Shown one piece after another: positions 44,136 to 54,386 of a stretch of DNA of 64,000 nt (its first letter is position 1; every line of letters begins with the position of its first letter). A program made the translations under genes and the position numbers. Below the pieces are notes generated by a model. That model saw only the letters and a program-made list of their open reading frames with translations. It searched no databases and had not been told where the DNA came from. The stretch spans positions 6,195,501 through 6,259,500 of the forward strand of contig JAJTWR010000266.1 in assembly GCA_021613335.1 (NCBI GenBank), in the 5' to 3' direction. Source of the DNA: Whitmania pigra (lineage: Eukaryota; Annelida; Clitellata; Hirudinida; Haemopidae).

Positions 44136-44317
44136 AGCGGTAAATGTTGGGTCCAGAAAGAGAAAAACCGACAGGGACATCCGCCTGATTACCGGATGCG
44201 GTCCGCCCCCAAAAACGTAAAGAGATTCAAAGGGCCGAAACGTTTGAAGACGGGGGAAACTCCTCTGAGGATCCCTGTCGGAGCTCCAAGGCGGAATAAC
44301 AAGAAACAACTAATTTT

Positions 44318-44402
44318 TTGGGCGATGAATCTACCGGCGATAAATTTTCCGGACGATGAATTTTTCCGGGATGAATGTTCCGGCGGTGAATTTTCTAGAT
44401 CA
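44318..44402 (+). repeat. Five ~17-bp tandem units
   Basis: Copies of GGCGATGAATTTTCCGG with small changes run from 44318 to about 44398. The spacing and the GGCGA core recall, but do not match, the arm units of the foldback element at 31059. Confidence 0.55.
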
Positions 44403-44649
44403 CCTATAAATAAAATGTCATGTTAAATTGTAAGATGAGACAGACTTTCAGTGACTAAAAGCATTCATTATCGTAAACACTTGAAGTATTTTAATATTGC
44501 AGACTTGCAGTATTTTAAGTCACACTGACAAAACAATTTTAATTAAGCTGGCACATTGAATAAACATAACTCTGAGTTTCAAATAACACTGGTTTTTTTG
44601 TTGTCGTGGGTGATATATGTTTAAAAAATTCAGGTGCTCGGCATCACTG

Positions 44650-45480
44650 GCGGATTTTACGGAGCAGGAGCGTCATTTCGGGTAGGAAATTGGAAATAGG
44701 GGGCAAGTTAAAACGAACACGGTTATCAACCACTTCTAGAAGAATTTTGGCATCTTCATTTCAATAAGAAAGGACATGAAAGAACTAAAAGGTCACTCAG
44801 TCTTTCATTGCCACAAGAACTTCTTAAATAGTTTTTAACACAAGCAAAAGTTGAAAACATCAGCTCATTTGAAGCCGTCAAAACAATGTTAACCAGTTTT
44901 CGAACGCATTCGGTGATGCTGACAAGATGTCGTGGAATACGTTGATGTTGTCAGATTCACTCGCTTGACAGTCTGTCAGTGCTTTGGCAGATGCAACATA
45001 TGACTCAAGAGTGTGGATATTGATTCCTGCAGTCCGGTATTGTCGGTGAACCGCTTGTCGAATTCATTCAACATCCTTTCTATTGTTGCAAAGAACATTT
45101 CAATTTTAACAGATTTATGTGGGCACTCTGTAGTTGGATGTCTCTGCCCTACTGATGAGAACAGAAAGTATGTATCCAGCTTGGAATTTCCAGAAACAAT
45201 ACGTGAAGGTTTTTCTATATGAGCAGCTAAACCTATTATATCACGTTCGCAGTTTAGTAAGATCTTTTTGGTTGCTTATATTAGGCTGCCACATAGTCAA
45301 GGCTTCTGTTCTGCAGTTCTTGTGACAGACAGCTGACAGGATTTTCTTCATGCTGCTCAAAATGGCACAAAACTTTCAGAATATTTACAAGCAAACCCCT
45401 AGCTTCTGCAGCCGCAACATTAAAAACAAAAATCCCGTTTGACTGTCTTTGTGCGCTCCCTGCATTTCCTTTTTGAATTT
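44650..45480 (-). pseudogene. Degenerate hAT transposase, C-terminal half
   Basis: Minus-strand pieces include VKIEMFFATIERMLNEFDKR near 45100, then ESYVASAKALTD near 45000, and CVKNYLRSSCGNERLSDLLV near 44800, the usual end of ZMYM1/52-kDa-repressor-like hAT transposases. Frames shift and stops occur. CACTGGCGGATTTTACGG at about 44649 may be the element's terminus. Confidence 0.6.
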
Positions 45481-45483
45481 GAT

Positions 45484-45540
45484 CAGAGATGGGTAGTTAC
45501 TAACTATAAATAGTTAACTACTAGTTATTAATTACTTTGT
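45484..45540 (+). repeat. hAT-type terminus split by SINE B
   Basis: CAGAGATGGGTAGTTACTAAC is a typical hAT end. The sequence continues on the far side of the SINE at 45666, so the SINE is the younger insertion. No right end was located. Confidence 0.5.
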
Positions 45541-45665
45541 GCGCCCGCATGGCCTAACGGTTAAGGATGCGCCTCTCACGATGGCAGCACGGGATTCAAA
45601 CCCCGCTGCGGGAGCACCGTCCTAATCATCTAGATATGCAACGGACGTAATTAAAACATTTTTTT
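45541..45665 (+). repeat. SINE B copy with target duplication
   Basis: Full tRNA-like head (GCGCCCGCATGGCCTAACGG…GGGAGCACC) and tail as at 9368–9494. Flanks TATTAATTACTTT (45526–45538) and TATTAACTACTTT (45666–45678) match at 12 of 13 bases. This confirms retrotransposition and excludes a plain tRNA gene. Confidence 0.85.
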
Positions 45666-45990
45666 TATTAACTACTTTAAAGTTTGGATGCAACATCTAA
45701 TTTCCTTAAGCATTTACGGGTATCGTGAACACACAACCGATGCGTCCATGCCCAACCAGATGTTTCAGTTTTTAAGGAATAGGAAATTAAGTTTTTACAG
45801 GAGTTTATAGAATGCATGAAGCCCATTGCAGATAACCTGGATCACTTGAAAGATGATCAAAATTGTTATATGGTCCTTTTGTAGCCAACATTAATGGGCA
45901 TTCAAGAACAATCGAATTGTCTATGCAATAAGCAAACTGTTGTGAGGTCATCTTGGCATATAAAAGGAACAGGCCTAGGGAGCGAGAGAG

Positions 45991-46204
45991 TAATGTTTTA
46001 TTAACGTCCGTTGCATAGCTAGATGATTAGGACGGTGCACCCGCAGCAGGGCTTGAACCCCGTGCTGCCATCGTGAGAGGCGCAGCCTTAACCGTTAGGC
46101 CATGCGGGCGCACTTTTAATAATGTTTTATTAACGTCCGTTGCATATCTAGATGACTAGTCAGTTATGCAACGGACTATAATCAAATAAATAAATAAATA
46201 AATA
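45991..46204 (-). repeat. First insert: reversed SINE B plus SINE tail pieces
   Basis: A full reversed SINE B runs to about 46112. It is followed by a second reversed tail (46117–46158) and a forward tail of the other subtype ending in AAAT repeats (46159–46204). The insert lies between GGAGCGAGAGAG at 45979–45990 and 46205–46216. Confidence 0.8.
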
Positions 46205-46216
46205 GGAGCGAGAGAG

Positions 46217-46284
46217 AACGCTGCGGGAGCACCGTCCTAATCATCTAGATATGCAACGGACGTTAATAAAACATTACTTTTTTT
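46217..46284 (+). repeat. Second insert: 5'-truncated SINE B
   Basis: Starts inside the tRNA-like head (CTGCGGGAGCACC) and has the full tail GCAACGGACGTTAATAAAAC. It is flanked by GGAGCGAGAGAG at 46205–46216 and 46285–46296. Confidence 0.82.
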
Positions 46285-46296
46285 GGAGCGAGAGAG

Positions 46297-46351
46297 TCCA
46301 AATCATCTCAGTTATGCAAAGGACTATAATCAAATAAATAAATAAAAAAAA
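46297..46351 (+). repeat. Third insert: SINE B tail, second subtype
   Basis: Reads TCATCTCAGTTATGCAAAGG then ACTATAATC and AAAT repeats. It is flanked by GGAGCGAGAGAG at 46285–46296 and 46352–46363. Confidence 0.8.
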
Positions 46352-46706
46352 GGAGCGAGAGAGTTTGTATGGGGTTGGTACGAGAGTTGAACGATAGGGA
46401 TTGCGGGTTGTGCGACGTTACACGCAAATACGTACTTGGTAGCCATTAGCGATATTTCGGTTCTCGTTTCTGTTTCTGAATATTTGACAGCCAATAAAGT
46501 TTTCTGTTCAACTTGTTATTCTTACAAAGACCCAACAACTGGCCCAGTCGACGAAAGAAAAATTTCAAACTCTGAAGAGTGATATTTTTCAAGGAAACCA
46601 ACAGAAAAGGTTTGTCACAGAATTTGTTCAGTAACAGTTCATTTGAATTTCAAAGCTGGTGAGAATGGCTGATATCGCTAAATTTCTGGAGTTATTTTCA
46701 AAATAA

Positions 46707-47645
46707 ATGGAAACCCTGGTTCGTTCAACTGATGAGAATTCTACGACCATCCCTAGTTTCATGCCTTTCGAACCGAATAAAAAGTTGTGGTGTGGCTACA
46801 TGAGTCGGTTTCAAACCTTTACAGAAGCAAACTTTATTCCGACTTCAAAAATTACTCAAGTTTTTCTCACAAACCAGTCAAATGCAATTTACAAACTCTT
46901 GCAAACTGCTTCACAAAAGACAATTCCATGCGAAGTCAACAAGTTAGACTTTTCGGAAATTCAAGCAGTGATGATGGAAAATTTCAACCCCAAAAGATTC
47001 ATTGTGAGAGAAAGGTTTAGATTTTGGACTGAGATAAAAAGGCAACCTGGCGAGACCATTCAAGAACTTGCGGCTAAAATTCGAACAGCCGCTTCTACAT
47101 GCGACTTTCCTAGTATTGAGGACACACTCGACGAAGCCTTGAGAACAAGATTTATGTGTTCTGTTGACAACGAGGCTGTTCTCAAGTCGCTTTTCAAAAT
47201 CCCAGAAGATGAATTAACTTTCAATCGGGCAGTTGAAATCGCTACGGAAGTGGAAGAATATTCTAAAGTCGCCAAAGCCACAGTACACGGCCCACCAGAC
47301 GAACCGTTAGTAAAAGTGTTCAAACCTGCCGGAAACAAACAAGAAAAAGTAAATTTCAAACCAAGACGCCAGGTTCAGCAGCTCTCTAAATTTCCATTCC
47401 CGAAAGAGACGTGTCCAAGATGTGGAACTAAAGGACACCACGTCAATGATTGCAGGCATATCAAAACTGAATGCAACTTCTGTGGAATCATAGGACACTT
47501 AGAAAAAGCATGTTTAAAGAAAAAGATCAAAAGAGAGAAAAGTGAATTCAATCCATACAATTACGAGCCACACCCCTCTCATACAAAAGTTACAAATTGC
47601 AAATTCAGAATTTGTTTTCGAGTTGGACAGGGGAGCCAGGCATAA
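46707..47645 (+). CDS. Retrotransposon Gag, 312 aa
   Basis: A Ty3/gypsy-type gag frame. Residues 20–200 are capsid-like (FWTEIKRQPGETIQELAAKI, AASTCDF). Near 237–272 there are two CX2CX4HX4C knuckles, CPRCGTKGHHVNDC and CNFCGIIGHLEKAC. An earlier in-frame Met at 46665 is separated from this start by one stop at 46704–46706, so the original protein was probably 14 residues longer and has taken a nonsense mutation. Downstream the frame ends soon after the deletion junction. Protease and polymerase are absent, so the protein could at most act as a structural Gag. Confidence 0.8.
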   Translation: METLVRSTDENSTTIPSFMPFEPNKKLWCGYMSRFQTFTEANFIPTSKITQVFLTNQSNAIYKLLQTASQKTIPCEVNKLDFSEIQAVMMENFNPKRFIVRERFRFWTEIKRQPGETIQELAAKIRTAASTCDFPSIEDTLDEALRTRFMCSVDNEAVLKSLFKIPEDELTFNRAVEIATEVEEYSKVAKATVHGPPDEPLVKVFKPAGNKQEKVNFKPRRQVQQLSKFPFPKETCPRCGTKGHHVNDCRHIKTECNFCGIIGHLEKACLKKKIKREKSEFNPYNYEPHPSHTKVTNCKFRICFRVGQGSQA

Positions 47646-48032
47646 CTGTTACGTACAACGCATCGGTCCGGGTAAAGATCGCGTTCCTAGATGGATACCG
47701 GCAGTTGTAGATCAAGTCTTGGGACCTCGTCATGTTTTGATACGGGCCGTGCCAAAAGGACCTACTTGGAAGAGGCACGTTGAGCAATTGAGGCCCAGAC
47801 ACGGAGTAGATGAGGACGATGACCCAGGCATGCTGCCGGGTCCCACTCCAACTTCAAGAAATGTTCCACTTCCAACAACAATACAAACAACTGTCAAGAA
47901 GACCCAGAGGTCGACCAAGAGGACGAAGAAACTTCCAGCGACTAAACCTACCGGATCAAGAACTTATACTGCCCAGACGGTCAGAAAGATTACGCCTCAA
48001 AGCTCTGGGAGACTCTTCTGCTGGCGCGGAGG
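47641..48032 (+). pseudogene. Integrase C-terminal remnant
   Basis: In a frame open from 47542 to 48123, RWIPAVVDQVLGPRHVLIRA then RHVEQLRPRHG is the standard C-terminal integrase pattern (W.PG.V....GP..Y.V…RH.DQL). It is joined directly to gag sequence with about 3 kb of pol missing. Confidence 0.7.
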
Positions 48033-48146
48033 TGTTGTGACGTCATCTTGGCGTATAAAAGGAACAGGCCTCGGGAGCGTGAGAGTTTGTACGGGGTTGG
48101 TACGGAGTTGGTACGAGAGTTGAACGATAGGGATTGCGGATTGTGC
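48033..48146 (+). repeat. 3' LTR, truncated
   Basis: Matches the 5' LTR from its TGTTGTG start through GGATTGCGG.TTGTGC, with an extra GTACGGGGTTGGTACG-type duplication. It stops at the junction with the LINE fragment. Confidence 0.75.
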
Positions 48147-48268
48147 TGTCTGGAACAGACTCCCTTCCTTCGGCAGAGCCCAGCCATTCCTGGAGCTCTT
48201 CAAGCGATACCTGAAGACTCACCACGGCGCCTTATAAATTAATTATTATTAATATTATTATTATTTTG
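48147..48268 (+). repeat. LINE 3' fragment, same family as 10170–12405
   Basis: TGTCTGGAACAGACTCCCTT…GGAGCTCTTCAAGCG…GGCGCCTTATAAATTAATT followed by ATT repeats matches the last 120 bp of the LINE in INTS8 intron 2. Confidence 0.8.
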
Positions 48269-48299
48269 AATGACTAACAATTTTCAACAATAGCTGCTT

Positions 48300-48481
48300 T
48301 TGAAGGCGAACCATGACTTTATACCGTGAAATTTTGTGGTATTTTGTATTTTGAATAAAAGTATTTCAAAATACGTATTTTGTATTTTAATATTTTGAGT
48401 ACCTCGAGGAAGAATTTTGTATTTAGTATTTTAAAATACTTTTCTTAAGTATTTCAGTATTTGGTATTTCAAATACCTCTG
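48300..48481 (-). mobile_element. AT-rich hAT-type MITE end
   Basis: From the minus strand it begins CAGAGGTATTTGAAATACC and continues through repeats of AAATAC and AAAATAC. The related terminus at 40559 shows that this is a dispersed family. The other end is unclear. Confidence 0.5.
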
Positions 48482-49469
48482 ACGAATAGTTCATGCCGAT
48501 TATTGCTTTGGGAAAGAAAGTGAACTGTTACAAAGAACGTATTAACATCTTTATTAACATTAACAAAATATAACAAATATATCATTACCAAAATTTATGA
48601 ATTTTCCATTTCAAAACAAAAATATTGAGTCATTGGGAGGGGGAAATTTCCCCCTGTTAGGGGCCGGGAAAGGGTTACTTTGAATAAACCTATGTTTTAT
48701 ATAAAGTTAATTTTTTAACACAATTTTGTAAAGGGGAAAAGATACAATAACAAGCAAAATTATTGTGAAACATCAATCGTTTTATGCATCAGCAAACGGT
48801 TTAAAGGTTACCTTAAGGGTCCAGTGTTCCTGTCAAAGTGTTCTAGACACTTCTTCTTGACCATCATCATAAATCTTCAAACTCTGGATTTCTTGCGCAC
48901 CAATTTCCCGCAGAACCATTGGTCTAAATCTCTCATGTTCAGCAATAGTTAAATGGTTATTTCTTGTTCATGTACCCTGCCGCATTGGCAACACAACTGT
49001 TAGTGATTTTACACAGAATTCATAACTCAACATATTATTAATCATTCTAGGTCTTGTTTTCAGGGAAACACGGTAGGTACTGATGCAGAAAATATCCTCT
49101 AACTTAATTATGCCACAACATAGCAAAATCTGAGAAAATACGCTTTAAATAAGTATATGCGAATACAATGTGCAGTTTTTGTCAATTTTCGATTACATTA
49201 AAAAATTTAAAAGCGCTCGCCGATCACAGATAGTCATGAAGTGCTTAACCGGCTCGCTTTACTTCTAACGTCAGATAATTATATCGCAATCATAAAGCTC
49301 CTAATGAGACACAAGGTTAATATTCGTGTTTTGAAAACTTAATAAATCTTATTCATAAAATTGTAATAATTACAAAAACTAGTAATATTTTCAAAATTAC
49401 AATTTTATCGAACCTTATGACAACACTACTTTATCGAAGAAAAACCAGAGAGAGAATCTAGTTGTTGGG
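48482..49469. other. RAB33 upstream region
   Basis: No coding sequence recognised. A perfect 16-bp palindrome GGGGGAAATTTCCCCC lies at 48639–48654. The promoter was not resolved. Confidence 0.4.
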
Positions 49470-50985
49470 ATGGATATCTCGGATGGCCCTGCGAATGTGA
49501 TGTCTGTTAGAAGTGTGAAACAAAGGTATGACGGAGATGAAGAGCAGAATAGTGATATCATCAACCAATCACCAGGAAAGGTCAATGAAATTCCGCCTGA
49601 TCTTTCCAGACAGCGTATTTTCAAGATAATTGTGATCGGGGATTCTAATGTTGGTAAAACTTGTCTTACATTTCGATTCTGTGAGGGTAGATTTCCTGAT
49701 AAAACAGAAGCAACTATTGGCGTCGATTTTCGGGAGAAGAATGTTCAGCTTGGCAGAGACATCTTAAAGGTATGAAAACGAGTGCCTTTAATCTGAATTC
49801 TCAGTAATTGACCGATTACTTATAATCACATGATATATTGGAATGATGTGACAAGTTTTTGCCATAAATGTGCAATGGTAGTTATTATTCAGTTATTTAT
49901 TTTGGAGCATTAATTTTTAATTTGTTACAGTTTTTTAGATGTATATTTATTTCACAAACCATTTGAGTCAACATTTTAAAATATGAATGCCTCTAATCAA
50001 TAAATATTGCCCAAATAATCCTTTTTTTAGTTTGATATAACAGCAACTAACTGTTATAAAGAGTTAAAAAATACATTTGTATTTTAATAAAATTTTTATT
50101 GAGACATGCTCCCTTAAATGTGACAGACCATTCCGTAAATAATTCTTCTCCATTTTAAAGCAAAATCATTCACTAAACACCGTAACTTTTGTAATAAAAC
50201 TTTATTTGTCGGGGCTAACTGGCCAGTTTTGGCGTCCACCATTATCAGAACCCTTTAATTTTTGACTAAATTGTACAGATGTGTCAGAATTAATGGACGT
50301 ATTAATAAAAGTTAATAAAAGAATTTGTTTTAATAAAAATTAATGTTTAGATTATTGGATTTGTTCCAACATTGGTTAACTATGATTTGTTCCATTAGCC
50401 TATCCTTATTTTCAGAAATTGAGATTAACATGAATTTTTTATTTTAATGCATGCCTCTAAGATATCTTTGTAAAGGTGATGAATAATGCTTAATGGGGTC
50501 TTTCAACATATTTCTAGCTTCAAATTTGGGATACAGCTGGCCAAGAGAGGTTCAGGAGAAGCATGGTTCAACATTATTATCGAAATGCACATGCAGTTGT
50601 CTTTGTCTATGATGTGACAAGAATGCAAACTTTCGAGAACCTCCCTGTATGGATGGAAGAGTGTCATACCAATGGGGTCAGCTCTGATGTTCCAAAAATT
50701 GTTGTGGGAAACAAATGTGATGCAGCAGAGAAGCAGGTGGTTCCCATCAGTCTTGCTCAGAGATTTGCAGATGGTCGACACATGCCCCTCTTTGAGACAT
50801 CGGCTAAAGACAATTCCAAGGCTGATCATGTGGAGTCTATTTTCATGACTCTTGCACACAAGCTTCACAACTCCAAACCAATGACATTCAGTGCCACATA
50901 TTCCTCAGATGACACAAAAAGACTCTCACATGCTGCATCTGCTACATATGTAGATAATGAATCTTCAAATGCTTGTTGGTGCTGA
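49470..50985 (+). CDS. RAB33: Rab GTPase, RAB33 type, 2 exons, 255 aa
   Basis: RAB33 proteins act at the Golgi and in autophagosome formation (binding ATG16L1 in vertebrates). Exons 49470–49769 and 50518–50985 join in phase 0. Residues 1–49 are an acidic N-terminal extension. The P-loop GDSNVGKT is at 57–64, switch I has [11 protein letters not shown], switch [11 protein letters not shown] starts at 104, NKCD is at 165–168 and ETSAK at 193–197. The C-terminal CWC (253–255) is a double geranylgeranylation signal. RAB33-specific features include [19 protein letters not shown] and [10 protein letters not shown]…[14 protein letters not shown]. All nucleotide-binding residues are present, so it should be an active GTPase. 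The vertebrate proteins are about 230 aa; the extra length is in the N-terminus and the linker before CWC. Confidence 0.95.
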
Positions 50986-50992
50986 TGAAAAT

Positions 50993-50998
50993 AATAAA
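50993..50998 (+). terminator. RAB33 poly(A) signal
   Basis: AATAAA lies 8 nt after the stop codon, which would give an extremely short 3' UTR. Confidence 0.6.
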
Positions 50999-52860
50999 TG
51001 CATTCAATAACCTTTACAACATTGTATGAATTCTACCTAGCATCATTTAATCTTGATTCTGACTCCTTTGGTGACAGGTTGAAATCATTGTCGTGGATAA
51101 AGTGATAGATCAATAGATGAATTATGAGTTAAGCATATTGCTTGTAATATTCTTTCAATTTTTTGACTCTGAGCACATTCCAATAATTGCTCTTGACTCT
51201 CCAATGTAGTTTGATGTGAGTATTTGAGTCTTTGATGGATTTAAAACTTTCATGGTGATAATAAGTTTTTGTTAAATCTTACATATATATAATAACATAA
51301 TTGTTGCACATCATTTATCATGAAATTGGCAACGTGCATTTCGAACATTATTTTCGTTTTATAAAGGTGTGCATTTCTTTGAGAATCATCGAGGTTACCA
51401 ATCATCTATTCTTTCAAATAGACTAACTTTTCTTAGTTGTCACACATTAAGAAAAGCTGATGGTGACCAAAAGCCAGCAATTGCTGACTTTAAACACTTG
51501 GACAATTAAGTTGTTAAAGTAAAGCCATATCTATCAAAATGTTTGCAAAGAATTTGAAATCTTCCCATGTACTTTTAAATGTTTAAAAATTTGCTCTGCA
51601 TTCTGTAGGCCGTATTGTTTTGATTTTTAGTTACTGGTTATTTAGTTATCTGTCCATGGGCACTTTGGTTTCAAATATCATTTACAGGGACTTTTGGGGG
51701 GAAGAGTAAGGCTAATATAACAGAGGGTTGAGTCAGAGATTGTAATTCCATTCTGCTTCTCTGTAAGCCAAGTAATCGGTGGGTAGTGATTGACAGGGAA
51801 TGAATTTTGGCCAGGCCTTAGGATGAATACATGTGTTGAGTTAGAACCTTCCTTCTAGTTCTCAACCTTTTTTGTGCTGCGACATTTGGCATGCTTTGGA
51901 GACCCCCGAAAATACAATTGATTGAGCTAACTTTCACTCAGTTAACTTCATTGTCACTGTTAGGACTGACCCTTGAGCCAATGGCGTTTTACTTTACTGT
52001 TTATATTTAATGCATATTTATTTGTTTAATAAAGGATAAAAATTTAATAAAAATGCTTAATAAAGGTTAAAAATAATGACGATATTTCGAATTGATGACC
52101 AACAAACTGGAAAAGCCTGTATGTTGCTGGAAAGGAAGGAGACGCAACACAATCTGAGACAAAAAAGTATGTGATTTCAAACCAGAAGATTAAGCAACAA
52201 AGTAAAAGAAATCAATTTTTACAATGTCGCTGGTCGCTTCAACGAACTCCTTTTTGTGATTTCTCAGCAACCTCTTCAATTTTAACTTGTTTTTAATGTG
52301 ATACATGCCAGAGATGGATCCATGAGCATTGCATCGTGAAAACTGGCACTTTGACCCTTCTATTTTTAGAACAATCCGCACATTTTTATCTCTATCGGTT
52401 GATTTTTAATCGCCTTTACAAAAAAGCCCTAAAAAGGGGCTAGAACAGGGGCAGTTATCACCTTCGTTTTCATCTGATTCACTTTGCCAAAGCTTCAATT
52501 GGAATTCGTGGGTATTTTGTGAAAAATCTGGATTATGCGTTTGGTCATTAAATAGATACGTTTAATTTATTTAATATCGGAAATTTAATAAGATAGATTA
52601 TAAAATTTTAAAATTTATTTATTTAAAAAAGTCGCCAGAAGAAAATCTAACTTATGTGTTCAAAATGCGTAAATACAAATTTAATAGAAAGTGAGGAAAA
52701 TGAACGCAAACATATCATTTGTGCAATAGGAAATGTGAAAAGTCATGTTGATCATCTTTTAAAGAAATTGGGAATAAATTTGTACAATGACAAAACATAA
52801 AATACCAAATTACAAGTTTAACGAAAATTGGCATATATATTAGGATGGGTCGTCAGTGCA
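50999..52860. other. RAB33–collagen intergenic DNA, first part
   Basis: AGTTCTCAACCTTTT…GCTGCGACA near 51856 is a Charlie-like hAT terminus. No transposase or gene was recognised. The rest is AT-rich and featureless. Confidence 0.4.
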
Positions 52861-52867
52861 ATTTTTT

Positions 52868-52945
52868 GCCTCACAATGGCAGCGCCATTCGAACCCCGTT
52901 GCGTTCTTAATCATATAACTATGCGATGGACGTTATTAAAAACAC
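52868..52945 (+). repeat. SINE B relic
   Basis: GCCTCACAATGGCAGCGCC, a box-B-like TTCGAACCCCGTTGCG and the tail ACTATGCGATGGACGTTATT match SINE B with deletions. The long frame that starts just upstream (52828–53247) is an accident of AT-rich sequence. Confidence 0.65.
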
Positions 52946-53590
52946 AAACAATGCAATTTTTATTATTGAGTTTGGATAACAAAATAGTGTTGCTCTTGTA
53001 TCTAAATAACATTATAAAAAAACTAGTTAGAAATAATTTTGCCTTCACTTGCCGCTTTGTCATTGAAAATCAGATTTATTCGATATTGAAATTTTTAAAA
53101 AAATGCTATAACTTCTCAATTCAATGGTTACTTCAATTTTTTATTAATAACCGTAAAGTAATATATTATGATTTTATTCATTTCTATTATTCCATCTTCC
53201 ATTCCATTCTATTATTAACATCACTCTATCAATTTACATGCACATAACTGCACAGAATGCAAATTATTTAAACATACAATTAGTGTCAAAAGTGCATAAC
53301 TCATGCCAAGTCAGTTTTCCTGAATTGTCTAATTTTTTTATTGAACCAAATTGTGGAACATACTTTCTAGATATAAGTTTTGCTCAAATACATCCGTTTC
53401 TTCATATATCTGCGCAGTGGTGCTGAGGCTGCTGCTTTCTAAACTTTGGGTGTGGCACGGAGAGACATCTTCTGGCGAGTTCGCTCAGAGCGATAATGTG
53501 ACTCAAATTAAATTTTGCTAATTGTGATGATGTAGTTTCCAACACTGACTACAGAATTTTTGTAATAAAATGAAATTATGCTTGACTTAT

Positions 53591-53749
53591 TTCATTATTG
53601 ATATAATCTTTATTTAATTCTGATATTTATGATGATGATGCAATTTCTGACAATGACTCTGTTGAGTATATTCCATTATTGATCTAATTCTTATTTAAGT
53701 TTGATATTTATGATGATGCAATTTCTGACAATGACTCTGTTGAATTTTT
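53591..53749 (+). repeat. Tandem duplication of ~80 bp
   Basis: Two adjacent copies (53591–53670 and 53671–53749) share ATATTTATGATGATG and GCAATTTCTGACAATGACTC with few changes elsewhere. Confidence 0.75.
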
Positions 53750-53859
53750 GAATTAAATTAAAGTTCTGTTTGACTATGTATAATAACATGAATAGTAATT
53801 AAAAAATGACAATATTTGACAATGAAAGCTGATTTAACATGATCTGGGCTTTTCTTGTT

Positions 53860-54386
53860 TTTATTTTGTCGGGCGCTCTGGGCTTTTTTTCAAAAATTTC
53901 ACTGGCAACCCTGATGGTAACCCGCCAGTTGAAGCGTTATGTTGCCAATGCGGCTGCATCTAGCAGCATAACCAAACTATATTGCCTCCGTCTTGTCAGG
54001 GTGAGCCGTAATCGATTGGATGATGTTCACGAGACGACCTCTTCGAGTCAGATCGACACTTGACTGACAAGACCTGAAACTCCAAAGTTTCAGTGACCAT
54101 AGATTTGGATGTCGTCCGCTGGTGACCGGAATGACCGTGTGCGGTGATGACACCCCCTCTGTCTGCGTACAAGGAAAAGAGAATTGGTCCCAATAGTAAC
54201 CTACTGGGTCATAATGCAGATAAACTTTAGTTTCCGAACTACGATATTAGTTTGATTAAATTTAATTACTAACTACTATTTCTGGAATACAGATTACCTG
54301 CTAATTAAAGATTGATAATGTTGAAGTTTTTTCTTCATCATCAGTTATCAACATAATTTTAAAAACTTCTGCTTGGTTATATTATA
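53860..54386. other. GC-richer patch of unknown origin
   Basis: About 53860–54200 is clearly richer in G and C than its surroundings and has no recognised coding motif or repeat partner in the window. It may be an old transposon end. Confidence 0.3.

Larger units (their letters stand above)
45938..46526 (+). repeat. 5' LTR interrupted by three SINE insertions
   Basis: Without the inserts the LTR is about 228 bp. TATAAAAG at about 45959 is a promoter-like TATA box, and CAATAAAG near 46494 is a poly(A) signal, both correctly placed. SINE pieces occupy 45991–46351, bounded by four copies of GGAGCGAGAGAG. Confidence 0.8.
45938..48146 (+). mobile_element. Deleted LTR retrotransposon: Gag plus integrase tail
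   Basis: A 5' LTR starts TGTTGTGAGGTCATC at 45938 and ends near 46526, and a truncated 3' LTR starts TGTTGTGACGTCATC at 48033. The interior holds a gag frame and then, fused after a large deletion, the C-terminal end of an integrase. Protease, reverse transcriptase, RNase H and the integrase core are all missing. The 3' LTR stops at 48146 where a LINE fragment begins. The two LTRs differ at several bases (for example GAGGTCATC and GACGTCATC), so this insertion is older than the gypsy copy at 2715–7251. Confidence 0.85.

Noticed and set aside
43744..44309. Overlapping frames of 120–129 codons on the minus strand
   Set aside because: They overlap tandem repeats, exist on both strands at once and show no conserved motif.
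52828..53247. 139-codon plus-strand frame with hydrophobic stretches
   Set aside because: It begins inside a SINE relic, is driven by AT-rich codons and matches nothing.
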